Part shown: piece after piece, positions 16,446-24,389 of the stretch
Layout of the letters: the number at the start of each line of letters is the position of its first letter
How positions within the stretch are numbered: position 1 is the stretch's first letter
Assembly: GCF_024199945.1 (NCBI RefSeq)
Contig: NZ_JANADP010000001.1
Location: 8,308,001-8,372,000, forward strand
DNA: 64,000 bases
Direction: 5' to 3'
Source: Bradyrhizobium sp. CCGUVB4N
GTDB taxonomy: Bacteria > Pseudomonadota > Alphaproteobacteria > Rhizobiales > Xanthobacteraceae
The notes under the pieces: model-generated
Databases searched by the model: none
The model's input: the letters and a program-made list of their open reading frames with translations, nothing else
Told to the model about the DNA's origin: nothing
Position numbers and translations under genes: made by a program

Positions 16446-17255
16446 TCAGGCCAGGGGACGGTTTCGAAAATGCGCGACAATGCTCGCATGACGATCGCGT
16501 CCCGCTGCCACCAGCACCCCGTGCGTCACTTCCCGACGATTATAGAGGATGGGATCTCCGGAGAGGTCGCTCATCCTACCATCCGCTTCCTGCACGATCA
16601 AATCGGCCGCCGCAAGGTCCCAATCATGGCTGTTGCCCCCCGCAAAAGCCGCATCCAGGCTGCCGTTGGCGACCCGGCAGAGCCGGAGTGCCAGCGAACC
16701 GATTCGCGGATGCAGCTTGATGTCGCCGCCTGTCGTGAGTCGCTCGACCATCGGCTTCGGGCCGGCGACCCGGGCGAAGTCGAGCGCGGTCCCGCCTGTC
16801 GCCCGGACCGGCTTGCCATTGAGGATCGTGCCCTGGCCGCGGACGGCGAAGAAGAACTCGTTGCTGACAGGCGCGAACACGGCGGCCAGCACCGGCGAGG
16901 CCTCCTCGACCAGCGCGACGCTGACGCACCATTCGTCATGGCCGTTGAGATAATTGCGGGTGCCGTCGATGGGATCGACCACCCAGGTCAGCCGCCGCGA
17001 CAGCCGCGTGGCATCGTCGGCGCTCTCCTCCGACAGCCAGCCATAGTCCGGCGTGGCGCCGCGCAGGCGCGCTTCGAGCAAATCGTTGACGGCGATGTCG
17101 GCTTCCGAGACCGGCGAGGACGCGCCCTTGGTCCATTTCTTCAGCTCGGTGCGGAACATCGACTGCGCGAGCGCACCCGCGTCTCGCACCGCATCTTTCA
17201 GGAGCGCCGCATCGTGCGTCAGAACGTTTGCGTCGAGACTGTCAGCGTCCGCCAA
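16446..17255 (-). CDS. Inositol monophosphatase family, CysQ-like
   Basis: The 269-residue Mg-dependent phosphatase has the family signatures: SPVSEADIAVNDLL, WLSEES (metal site 1), WVVDPIDGTRNYLNG (metal-binding DPIDGT) and SHDWDLAAADLIVQEADG. It could hydrolyse 3'-phosphoadenosine-5'-phosphate (CysQ) or inositol-1-phosphate; sequence alone does not settle this, but CysQ is the usual annotation in this syntenic position. The likely start is a TTG 14 bases inside the end of the TldD/PmbA gene. It is a cytoplasmic member of the envelope operon. Confidence 0.85.
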   Translation of the reverse strand: MADADSLDANVLTHDAALLKDAVRDAGALAQSMFRTELKKWTKGASSPVSEADIAVNDLLEARLRGATPDYGWLSEESADDATRLSRRLTWVVDPIDGTRNYLNGHDEWCVSVALVEEASPVLAAVFAPVSNEFFFAVRGQGTILNGKPVRATGGTALDFARVAGPKPMVERLTTGGDIKLHPRIGSLALRLCRVANGSLDAAFAGGNSHDWDLAAADLIVQEADGRMSDLSGDPILYNRREVTHGVLVAAGRDRHASIVAHFRNRPLA

Positions 17256-18633
17256 GCGTCAGTCCTTCGATGCGCACCGTCGGCGCATTGATGCCGTAGC
17301 GGAACTCGAGATTGTTGGCCGGCTGCATCGACTTGAAGATCTCGAACAGATGGCCCGCGATCGTCACCTCGCTCACGGGATAGGTGAGCTCGCCGTTCTC
17401 GATCCAGAAACCGGAGGCGCCGCGGCTGTAATCGCCGGTGACACCGTTGACGCCGGAGCCGATCAGGTCGGTGACGTAGAAGCCCTGCTTGATGTCGGCG
17501 ATCAGCTCGGCCGGGGTCGGTGTGCCCGGTTCGAGATGCAGATTGTACGGCCCCGGCGACGGCGAGGACGAGACGCCACGATGGGCGTGGCCGGTGGTGG
17601 TGAGGCCGAGCTCGCGCGCGGTGGCGCAATCGAGCAGCCAGGTCGTCAGCACGCCCTCGTCGATCAACGCGGTCTTCTTCACCGCGACGCCCTCGGCGTC
17701 GAAGGTCTGCGAGCGCAGGCCGCGCTTGCGCAGGGGATCATCGATGATGCGGATGTTCTTGGCAAACAGCTGCTGCCCGAGCTTGTCCTTGAGGAAGCTG
17801 GTCTTGCGCGCGATCGAGGCGCCGTTGATGGCGCTGACGACATGGCCGACCAGCGAGCCCGCGACGCGCGGGTCGAACACGACCGGCACCTTGCAGGTCT
17901 CGACCTTGCGCGGATTGTAGCGTGCCACGGTGCGCTCGCCGGCGGAGCGGCCGACCACTTCGGGCGACAGCAGATCGGCACCGTGCGGCGCCGAGGTGAA
18001 GTCGTAATCGCGCTCCATGCTGGTGCCTTCGCCGACGATCGCGGTCGCCGAGATGCCCTGGCTCGAGCGCAGGTATGAACCGTGGAAGCCGGTCGAGGTG
18101 ACGAGCACCATGCCGCCCATGCCGGCGGAGGCCGAGGCACCGCCGGATTTCGACACGCCCTTGACGGCAAGCGCCGCAGCTTCGGCTTCGAGCGCGCGGC
18201 GCTCGAGCTCGGCGGTCGCAGGCACATCGGGATCGAGCAGATCGAGATCGGGGAAATCGCGCGCGAGCAGCGCGGGATCGGCGAGGCCGACATATTTGTC
18301 TGACGGAGCAACCCTGGCCATCGCGACCGCGCGCTCGGCAAGCTTGGTCACGGCATCGCCGCTCGCGTCATTGGTGGAGACCACGGCCTGGCGCTGGCCG
18401 ACCAGCACGCGCAGGCCGACATCGTCACCCTCGGACCGCTCGGATTCCTCGACGCGGCCGTCCCGCACCTCGACGCCTTGCGAGATGCCGCGCACCGCGA
18501 CCGCATCGGCCGCATCGGCGCCGGCGCGCTTCGCCGCCTCGACCAGACGCTGAGCGAGTTCTGACAGCGCGGACTGATCAAACAGGTCGCGATTGGCTTT
18601 AGGCGAAAGCGTCGAGCTTGGTGAAGGGTTCAC
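17242..18633 (-). CDS. TldD/PmbA family metalloprotease
   Basis: The 463-residue protein belongs to the TldD/PmbA (U62) family, zinc metalloproteases that act as heterodimers and mature peptides such as microcin B17. Recognisable parts are DVGLRVLVGQRQAVVSTND, the MERDYDF segment, VVFDPRVAGSLVGHVVSAIN and GVNGVTGDYSRGASGFWIEN; the features resemble the PmbA side. The GTG at 18633 is chosen because the preceding 23 codons look unrelated and AGGA is eight bases upstream. It heads the six-gene leftward operon ending in lpxK. Confidence 0.9.
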   Translation of the reverse strand: MNPSPSSTLSPKANRDLFDQSALSELAQRLVEAAKRAGADAADAVAVRGISQGVEVRDGRVEESERSEGDDVGLRVLVGQRQAVVSTNDASGDAVTKLAERAVAMARVAPSDKYVGLADPALLARDFPDLDLLDPDVPATAELERRALEAEAAALAVKGVSKSGGASASAGMGGMVLVTSTGFHGSYLRSSQGISATAIVGEGTSMERDYDFTSAPHGADLLSPEVVGRSAGERTVARYNPRKVETCKVPVVFDPRVAGSLVGHVVSAINGASIARKTSFLKDKLGQQLFAKNIRIIDDPLRKRGLRSQTFDAEGVAVKKTALIDEGVLTTWLLDCATARELGLTTTGHAHRGVSSSPSPGPYNLHLEPGTPTPAELIADIKQGFYVTDLIGSGVNGVTGDYSRGASGFWIENGELTYPVSEVTIAGHLFEIFKSMQPANNLEFRYGINAPTVRIEGLTLGGR

Positions 18634-18912
18634 AAACGAAATCCTGTTGGGGCGCGGGAGGTTTCGGGGCGATCTTAGGCCCTGAACACCAGATGTGCCC
18701 AAATGGTGCGGACTTCAAGCATTATCAGCCCGCAAAAGGCTCAGATTCGCGGCTTCCGCGCAACGTCTCGTCAATCATCCGCGCCAAGGTCTTGTCAATC
18801 ATGGCGGGCGGTGACGCTGGATTAACCAGCCTTTTTAAGCGGTTTCGGAAAGCCCCGCGCTAAGGTCCTCGCATCGACCGGGAACATAATCCTGGCGGGG
18901 AGAACGAAAGCC

Positions 18913-19431
18913 GTGAGGCGTCAAACAGCAATAAGCGGGGCCGCTCCCGCAGGGTCGAGCCGCAATCTGCGGCTCGACCCTCTTTCCCTTCCGGTCCGTT
19001 TCGATGCGCATGATCCGCGCGCCGACGGCTACACCAGGCAAATCGAGCTTCATCGCGAGCGTGTCGTGCTGCGCCGTGCCGTCCGCGGCATGCAGATGGC
19101 CATCAACGTGCGCGTCAGCGACTTCACCGGCGTCGCACTGCGCGGCAATGACGAGGCACAGACCCTCGTCCTGGTGCATCGCGATCCCTCACTCTCCGTT
19201 CCGCTGCTGGTCAGCGCCGATGGCGACGATCTCGCCGAGGCCTGGGCGATCTGGAGCGAGATCTTCGCGCTGCCGCAGCTCAACGAAGGTGCCAGCAAGC
19301 CCGCACCGCGTCGCCGCCGCCGCAACGCGATCCGCGACCGCCGTCCGAAATTCCTGATGCGCCGTCGCACCGCCATGACGCGCGAGCTGCCGATCCATCG
19401 CGCAGAACGCGAGATCATCGCAAGGAACTAA
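18913..19431 (+). CDS. DUF6101 family protein
   Basis: This 172-residue protein fits the DUF6101 family of Bradyrhizobiaceae: LRLDPLSLPVRFDAHDPRAD, RVVLRRAVRGMQMAINV, then LVLVHRDPSLSVPLLVSAD and a very basic C-terminus (RRRRRNAIRDRRPKFLMRRR). The N-terminal part resembles a small β-domain, and the tail suggests nucleic-acid or phospholipid contact. GTG start at 18913 with GGGGAG upstream. It is divergent from the TldD/PmbA gene. Function unknown. Confidence 0.8.
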   Translation: MRRQTAISGAAPAGSSRNLRLDPLSLPVRFDAHDPRADGYTRQIELHRERVVLRRAVRGMQMAINVRVSDFTGVALRGNDEAQTLVLVHRDPSLSVPLLVSADGDDLAEAWAIWSEIFALPQLNEGASKPAPRRRRRNAIRDRRPKFLMRRRTAMTRELPIHRAEREIIARN

Positions 19432-19444
19432 GCGACGGGCACGG

Positions 19445-19540
19445 CCGTCGGGTGGGCAAAGCGAAAAGCGTGCCCACCTCTTCTATCAATCATTGAGAGA
19501 TCGTGGGCACGGCGCGAGTGCGCCTTTGCCCACCCTACGG
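19445..19540. repeat. Dispersed inverted repeat, copy 3
   Basis: Third copy of the CCGTAGGGTGGGC family, with arms CCGTCGGGTGGGCAAAGCG and TTTGCCCACCCTACGG around AGATCGTGGGCACGGCGCG. It separates the convergent DUF6101 and ubiA genes, where a bidirectional terminator would be expected. Confidence 0.7.
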
Positions 19541-19543
19541 GAG

Positions 19544-20476
19544 CTACGCGGCCCGCATCACCGCGTCGGCCAGCAGTCCCGCAAACAGCAACAAGCCCGC
19601 ATATTTGTTCGAGTAGAACAGACGCTTGCACAAGTCCGGGTCGTCGATCCGGAGCCGCATGATCTGCGACGCCAGATGCACGGCGAAGGCGGCAAGCCCG
19701 AGCCAGGCCGGCCAGCGCGCATCGCCAGACGCCAACGCGACACCGATCAGCATCACCGACAGCCCGTAGAACAGGATCAGCGCCTGGTGTGTATGTGCGC
19801 CGAACAGGCGCGCGGTGGACTTGATGCCGATCAGCGCATCGTCCTCGGCGTCCTGATGCGCATAGATGGTGTCATAGCCGATCACCCAGGCGATCGACCC
19901 GGCATAGAGCACCAGCGCGGTGACGTCGATGCGTCCGAAGGTGACGGCAAAGCCCATCAGCGCGCCCCATGAGAAGGCGAGCCCAAGGAAGACCTGCGGC
20001 CACCAGGTGACACGCTTCATGAAGGGATAGATCGCGACGACCACGAGCGAGGCGATGCCGGTCGCGACCGCAAAACGGTTGAACTGCAGCAGCACAACGA
20101 GGCCGACCAGCGCCTGCGCGACCAGAAAGGCCAGCGCCTGCTTCACGGTGATGCGCCCCGACGGCAGCGGCCGCGAGCGGGTGCGCTCGACCTTGGCGTC
20201 GAGGTCGCGGTCAGTGATGTCGTTCCAGGCGCAGCCTGCCCCGCGCATCACGAAGGCGCCGATCAAGAACAGGACGACGGTGAGCGGCAGGCGGCGGACA
20301 TCATGCGCCATGCCGGCGGCGAGCGCTGCCGACCACCAGCATGGCATCAAGAGAAGCCAGGAGCCGATCGGACGATCGTAGCGCGACAATCGCAGATACG
20401 GCCGCGCCCATTCCGGCGCGAGCGTATCGACCCAGTTGCCGGTGGAATCGGCAACGCGGGCGGATGTGTCGCTCAT
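19544..20476 (-). CDS. ubiA: 4-hydroxybenzoate polyprenyltransferase
   Basis: UbiA prenylates 4-hydroxybenzoate, the first membrane step of ubiquinone synthesis. The 310-residue protein has the two aspartate motifs of the UbiA superfamily, NDITDRDLDAKVERTRSRPL and YDTIYAHQDAEDDALIGIKS, amid eight to nine membrane helices. The start overlaps the stop of the upstream secreted-protein gene by ATGA. A polyprenyl pyrophosphate (decaprenyl in this lineage) is the expected co-substrate. Confidence 0.95.
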   Translation of the reverse strand: MSDTSARVADSTGNWVDTLAPEWARPYLRLSRYDRPIGSWLLLMPCWWSAALAAGMAHDVRRLPLTVVLFLIGAFVMRGAGCAWNDITDRDLDAKVERTRSRPLPSGRITVKQALAFLVAQALVGLVVLLQFNRFAVATGIASLVVVAIYPFMKRVTWWPQVFLGLAFSWGALMGFAVTFGRIDVTALVLYAGSIAWVIGYDTIYAHQDAEDDALIGIKSTARLFGAHTHQALILFYGLSVMLIGVALASGDARWPAWLGLAAFAVHLASQIMRLRIDDPDLCKRLFYSNKYAGLLLFAGLLADAVMRAA

Positions 20477-21135
20477 CGGGTGAGGACGTTGCCGTTGAGC
20501 GTATCGAAAGTGCTGCCGCCCTTCTTGCCGGCATTGGCTTCCGGCGCCGAGCCCGAACCCACCACCTCACTCAGCGACGGACCGGCCGGACCGCGCGGCT
20601 GGTTCGCCATCTGCTGCGCGACGTTGCAGACCTTCGTCGCCATGGCCTCGGTGTTCTTGTGCCCGGCCTTCATCTGCTCGCCGACGTTCGGCGGGATTCC
20701 GCATTTGGCGGCGTGAACCTCGATGTATTTCATCATCTTGGTCTCAGCCTGGCTGAAACTGCGGATCAGCTTGCAGGCTTCGTCCGGCGGAGCATGACGG
20801 TTGCTCGCGGCCTGGATCAGCTTGCCGCGCTTCTCGGCCTCTTCGCGGAGCGGCATGAACGCCTTCATGCAGTCCTCGCCGGGACCGCCCTGCGTCGGCG
20901 GCGCCGCGCTGAAAGCGCCGCCGGCACCACCGATGGGGGCGGCACCGTTCGTGGGAAAGGATGCTTGCGGCGCAGTGCCGACGGAGGCGACCGGTGCCGA
21001 ACCGTTCACGGGCGGAAACGCGGAATCGGGCGCGGACTGGCCCGGCAGCGGCGCCGGGAATCCCTGGGCATAGGCGCCAGCAGTCCCCATGACGAGCATG
21101 GCGGCAGCGATCGGAACCATCAAACGACGGATCAT
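20473..21135 (-). CDS. Secreted hypothetical protein upstream of ubiA
   Basis: The 220-residue product has a signal peptide (MVPIAAAMLVMGTAGAYAQ), a low-complexity Pro/Ala/Gly segment to about residue 80, then a helical domain with conserved-looking cysteines (GEDCMKAFMPLREEAEKRGK, EACKLI, AAKCGIPP, KVCNVAQQM). Four cysteines in the exported part suggest two disulfides. It overlaps ubiA by four bases and is probably cotranscribed, although no link to ubiquinone is evident. ATG 21135 is preferred over a TTG three bases earlier. Confidence 0.7.
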   Translation of the reverse strand: MIRRLMVPIAAAMLVMGTAGAYAQGFPAPLPGQSAPDSAFPPVNGSAPVASVGTAPQASFPTNGAAPIGGAGGAFSAAPPTQGGPGEDCMKAFMPLREEAEKRGKLIQAASNRHAPPDEACKLIRSFSQAETKMMKYIEVHAAKCGIPPNVGEQMKAGHKNTEAMATKVCNVAQQMANQPRGPAGPSLSEVVGSGSAPEANAGKKGGSTFDTLNGNVLTR

Positions 21136-21346
21136 CAAGATAGTCTCTCCGGCAGGAGCTTACGGGGCTCGGCGCCTTCCCAATTGAAGCGCAACCAGCG
21201 TGTTCGCAATTTTACGATTCCCGCCGCCGCTTAACAACCCGTCGAATAGGGCAGGAGCGCGGCGCGCCGACGCACCGATTCGGCAATATTTACCCCTGAA
21301 ACGGCTGCTTTCGGTTAAGAACGGGGGCAAATTGGACTTTTGATCA

Positions 21347-22102
21347 ATGCCCTCCCACGATTTTCGCGCCCCCCGCCTGTTCGTCGAGCCCACCCTGGCC
21401 CAGGATGCCAGGGTTCCGCTCGACCGTGACCAGAGCAACTACCTGGGTAATGTGCTGCGGCTTGCCGCCGGGGCCGAGGTTCTGGCGTTCAACGGCCGCG
21501 ACGGCGAATGGCAGGCCGCGATCGAAGGCCGCAAGCGGCCCGACAACCTCGTCATCCTCCAGCAGGTCCGCCCCCAGGATCGGCTGCCCGACCTCGCTTA
21601 CGTCTTCGCCCCGCTCAAGCATGCCCGGCTCGATTACACGGTCCAGAAGGCCGTGGAGATGGGCGCCGCCATCCTGCAGCCGGTCCAGACCCGGTTCACC
21701 CAGGCCTCCCGCGTCAACATCGAGCGGATGCGCGCCAATGTCATCGAGGCGGCCGAGCAATGCGGCATCCTGAGCCTCGCCACCGTGGCCGAACCCGCGC
21801 CGCTCGAGCGCTACCTCAGCCAGCGCCCCGCCGACCGCCTGCTGGTGTTCTGCGACGAGGCAGCCGAGGTCGCGAATCCCATCCAGGGCCTGCAGCAGGC
21901 GCGCGCATCCGGGCACGGTATCGACATCCTGATTGGTCCCGAGGGCGGCTTCGCCGAAGAAGAGCGGTCCCTGCTGCTGCGCCAGCCCAATATCCTGCGG
22001 CTGGCGCTCGGCCCGCGGATCCTGCGGGCCGACACGGCCGCAGTGGCGGCGCTGGCGCTGGTGCAGGCGGTGCTGGGTGATTGGGGCGGCGCGCGCGACT
22101 AG
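21347..22102 (+). CDS. rsmE: 16S rRNA (uracil-1498-N3)-methyltransferase
   Basis: RsmE methylates U1498 of 16S rRNA at the decoding centre using S-adenosylmethionine. The 251-residue SPOUT-fold protein shows the N-terminal PUA-like domain (RLFVEPTLAQ, then DQSNYLGNVLRL), EMGAAILQPVQTRFTQ and the SAM-binding trefoil-knot motifs LIGPEGGFAEEE and ALGPRILRADTAAVAAL. It is monocistronic and convergent with the AraC gene to its right. Length is normal for the family. Confidence 0.96.
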   Translation: MPSHDFRAPRLFVEPTLAQDARVPLDRDQSNYLGNVLRLAAGAEVLAFNGRDGEWQAAIEGRKRPDNLVILQQVRPQDRLPDLAYVFAPLKHARLDYTVQKAVEMGAAILQPVQTRFTQASRVNIERMRANVIEAAEQCGILSLATVAEPAPLERYLSQRPADRLLVFCDEAAEVANPIQGLQQARASGHGIDILIGPEGGFAEEERSLLLRQPNILRLALGPRILRADTAAVAALALVQAVLGDWGGARD

Positions 22103-22115
22103 GTCGCGATCTCCG

Positions 22116-23123
22116 CTAGCTGTGCTCCCGCACGGATCGATGCAGGGTCTCGGACGGCAACTCGCCGAACGCCGCCCTGTAACTCGCCGCGAACTCGCTC
22201 AAATGCCAGAACCCATGGGCAATGGCGCAGGCCTTCACGCTGCGCCGTCCCGGTCCGGTCCGCAGCTGCAGGCGCACCGACCAGAGACGCAGGACCCGGC
22301 TATAGCGGTGCGGGCTCATGCCGCAGATGGCCTGCGTCGCACTCTGGAGGGTCCGAACCGACACGCCGACCCGCTCGGCCATTTCGGTCGTCTTGAGCCA
22401 GACCGTCAGGTCGTGCCGGATCAATTTCTCCATGTCGGCGACGATCCGCAGATAGCTCTCCGTCGTGGCGTGCACGGACCTGCTGTCGACGCTGGTCCGG
22501 ACCGCACCGTCGATCGCGCCGAGCAGGGATTGTTCGACAGCCGCTCGCGACGTCGGCTGGCTCAGGAAGTCCGGATCATTGGCGGCGGTTTCGAGCGTCG
22601 TGGAGATCAGGCACCGCAGGGAGGCGAGGACCTCCGGTGTCGGGCTCAGCAAATGATAGCCATCCAGCCGAGACCAGAGCTCGTTCGCGGGCGGCGTGAA
22701 GTAGACGACACCGATCAGACGTCCGACCGGCTCATACACCAGGCAATCGGACGCGCCCTTCAGAATGACGATCGAACTGCCGATTGCCTGCCCATTGATG
22801 CGGGTCGAGGCCACATGATCCATCGGCACCACCACGGCGGCAGCATGCGCCAGCTGATAACCGCGAATGATCCGCGGGAAGGTCTTCACCAGCGACAGGC
22901 TCAGCGTCGGCAGACTGAGCCGCGCGCGCATGATCGCGGTCGACCCGGCAGACAACGGCATGCTGGACGCACCGGCATATCTCTCACTGTCGCCGAAATG
23001 ATCGATGTCATACGACTGGAGCTCGAGCGCCGATGACGGCTTGAGACCCTGGAACGACAACAAGCACTCCGCAGAGCCTTTTTGAGCTCCGTCGCGAGCA
23101 ATGTTGAGACGGCTTTGATCCAT
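22116..23123 (-). CDS. AraC family transcriptional regulator
   Basis: The 335-residue protein has an N-terminal β-rich sensor domain (AraC_binding_2 type) and a C-terminal AraC DNA-binding domain: TTEMAERVGVSVRTLQSATQ is the first helix-turn-helix, MSPHRYSRVLRLWSVRLQL the linker helix and SVKACAIAHGFWHLSEFAAS the second. ATG 23123 has AGGA upstream. It starts ten bases after the stop of the winged-helix regulator and is probably cotranscribed with it. The effector and target genes are unknown. Confidence 0.85.
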   Translation of the reverse strand: MDQSRLNIARDGAQKGSAECLLSFQGLKPSSALELQSYDIDHFGDSERYAGASSMPLSAGSTAIMRARLSLPTLSLSLVKTFPRIIRGYQLAHAAAVVVPMDHVASTRINGQAIGSSIVILKGASDCLVYEPVGRLIGVVYFTPPANELWSRLDGYHLLSPTPEVLASLRCLISTTLETAANDPDFLSQPTSRAAVEQSLLGAIDGAVRTSVDSRSVHATTESYLRIVADMEKLIRHDLTVWLKTTEMAERVGVSVRTLQSATQAICGMSPHRYSRVLRLWSVRLQLRTGPGRRSVKACAIAHGFWHLSEFAASYRAAFGELPSETLHRSVREHS

Positions 23124-23133
23124 GTCCTGCCGC

Positions 23134-23700
23134 CTACCTCGCCTTCTTCGTCGCCGCGACGACCTTGGCGCCACTCAGATCGTCCGGTCCGTTGATGCCG
23201 GCGCGCTTGAGATCGCGGAGCAGTTTCGTCAGCAGCAGCATGTTGGTCTTCTGTAGCTCGTGATTGTTGCCAAACTTGAATGCGTTCTGCTCGGTCACGA
23301 TCAGCCCGGCTTTGGTCTCGGCGAGAATCTTCCGCCTCTTCAATCCCGACACACGACGGCGAACCGTCTCCAGCGGCAGGCTGAGGAAGCGAGAGAGTGC
23401 CGCGCGGGACACGCCCTGCTTGATCGTATCCGGTTCGACAGTGTGAATGCTGGAGAACTTCTCGTCCAGCGACGGATCGTTCATCACATTGATAACGTTC
23501 GCATTGAGAATCGCGTGAACGATCAAAAGGTCCATCGGATCGAATTCGTCGTAGTTCCGGAACATCTCGCTGATCGAGAACAGCATATAGGCCAGCGTAT
23601 GTCGCGAGACCGTCCGGATGATATCAGAAGCATTGCGCATGAATCGGAAACCAATATTCATCTTGTAAACGAAGGCAGCAACGAGCGTATCGTCCCGCAT
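23134..23700 (-). CDS. Winged-helix regulator-like protein
   Basis: The protein (188 residues from ATG 23700, or 198 from a TTG at 23730) has an N-terminal helical region and a C-terminal winged helix-turn-helix: VSRAALSRFLSLPLETVRRR, then VSGLKRRKILAETKAGLIVT as recognition helix and wing. This resembles MarR/IclR-type domains, but I cannot name the family. A perfect 17-bp palindrome lies just upstream (23746-23762), suggesting autoregulation. The AraC gene follows after ten bases. Confidence 0.65.
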   Translation of the reverse strand: MRDDTLVAAFVYKMNIGFRFMRNASDIIRTVSRHTLAYMLFSISEMFRNYDEFDPMDLLIVHAILNANVINVMNDPSLDEKFSSIHTVEPDTIKQGVSRAALSRFLSLPLETVRRRVSGLKRRKILAETKAGLIVTEQNAFKFGNNHELQKTNMLLLTKLLRDLKRAGINGPDDLSGAKVVAATKKAR

Positions 23701-23745
23701 ACCCAAATTGAGTATGTGACAACTTGCCAAGTGTGCTCAATCTCT

Positions 23746-23762
23746 CATTGTGACTCACAATG
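23746..23762. promoter_or_regulatory. Perfect 17-bp palindrome, probable operator
   Basis: CATTGTGACTCACAATG has 8-bp arms around one central base, 16 bases before the TTG and 46 before the ATG start of the leftward winged-helix gene. The position suits a repressor site overlapping the promoter. The TGTGA/TCACA halves resemble CRP half-sites but have 1-bp rather than 6-bp spacing, so a CRP site is unlikely. Confidence 0.5.
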
Positions 23763-23936
23763 ACGCTGCAGGTTCATGGGGCGCGTGCGTCGGACGATTT
23801 TCGCGATCGGCATCACGGCTGACCATCGACACGATCGTCGGGTCCACGATCGTCGCCGCGACCTTGATGCACTGCATCCAACGATGTCGATGACGCCGGC
23901 GCGATTCAGCCGGCCGTCGCGCAGGAACGAGTGGCC

Positions 23937-24137
23937 ATGGACGACGAAGGCGAGCGACGCCAGGAATTACGCCTGATCAAAGCGTTTCTCAGCATCACGG
24001 ACGCGCGCAAGCGGCAGAGAATTCTCAATCTGGCGGAGCAGCTCGCCGACGACGCCGCATCCGACACCGCAGCACTGGCCCCGGCCGACGTATCGAAGCC
24101 GGACGGGTACGGAGACGCCACTGACCGGGTTGAATGA
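23937..24137 (+). CDS. Small helical protein, regulator-tail-like
   Basis: The product is 66 residues from ATG 23937 (68 from a GTG at 23931), with AGGAA upstream at suitable distance for either start. The core LRLIKAFLSITDARKRQRIL, then NLAEQLADD, resembles the C-terminal helical segment found after the helix-turn-helix in many rhizobial XRE-family regulators, but no DNA-binding domain precedes it here. It may be a free-standing oligomerisation module or a remnant. It lies between the divergent regulator operon and hisZ. Confidence 0.5.
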   Translation: MDDEGERRQELRLIKAFLSITDARKRQRILNLAEQLADDAASDTAALAPADVSKPDGYGDATDRVE

Positions 24138-24193
24138 GCGCGAAACAGCGTCGCGGCGCACCGGCCGCCGCCGCCAACCCGGAAATCGGGAAT

Positions 24194-24211
24194 TAGGTAT
24201 TTAGATACCTA
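24194..24211. promoter_or_regulatory. 18-bp inverted repeat upstream of hisZ
   Basis: TAGGTATTTAGATACCTA has perfect 7-bp arms around TTAG, about 180 bases upstream of hisZ, in otherwise GC-rich sequence. AT-rich arms and spacing fit a dimeric repressor site or a -10-like region. It could serve hisZ-hisG; no cognate regulator is evident. Confidence 0.4.
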
Positions 24212-24389
24212 TAGCGGGCAAGGCGGCAAATCCAGGCGGGATCGTCCGGACGGCTCCGAAGTCGTTAAGCGATTGATCCTTTGGAGGTCGAAACCGCTTT
24301 CCGGCCATGCTAAGGGCTGCGCAAATTCCTGTGCCTCCCCGTTGGCACCCTTTGGCCTCCCGGTTCCGCCGGGACGATGGACCCCTGTT

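Noticed and set aside
24212..24389. A histidine attenuator leader before hisZ
   Set aside because: No His-rich leader peptide or competing hairpins with a T-run are visible.
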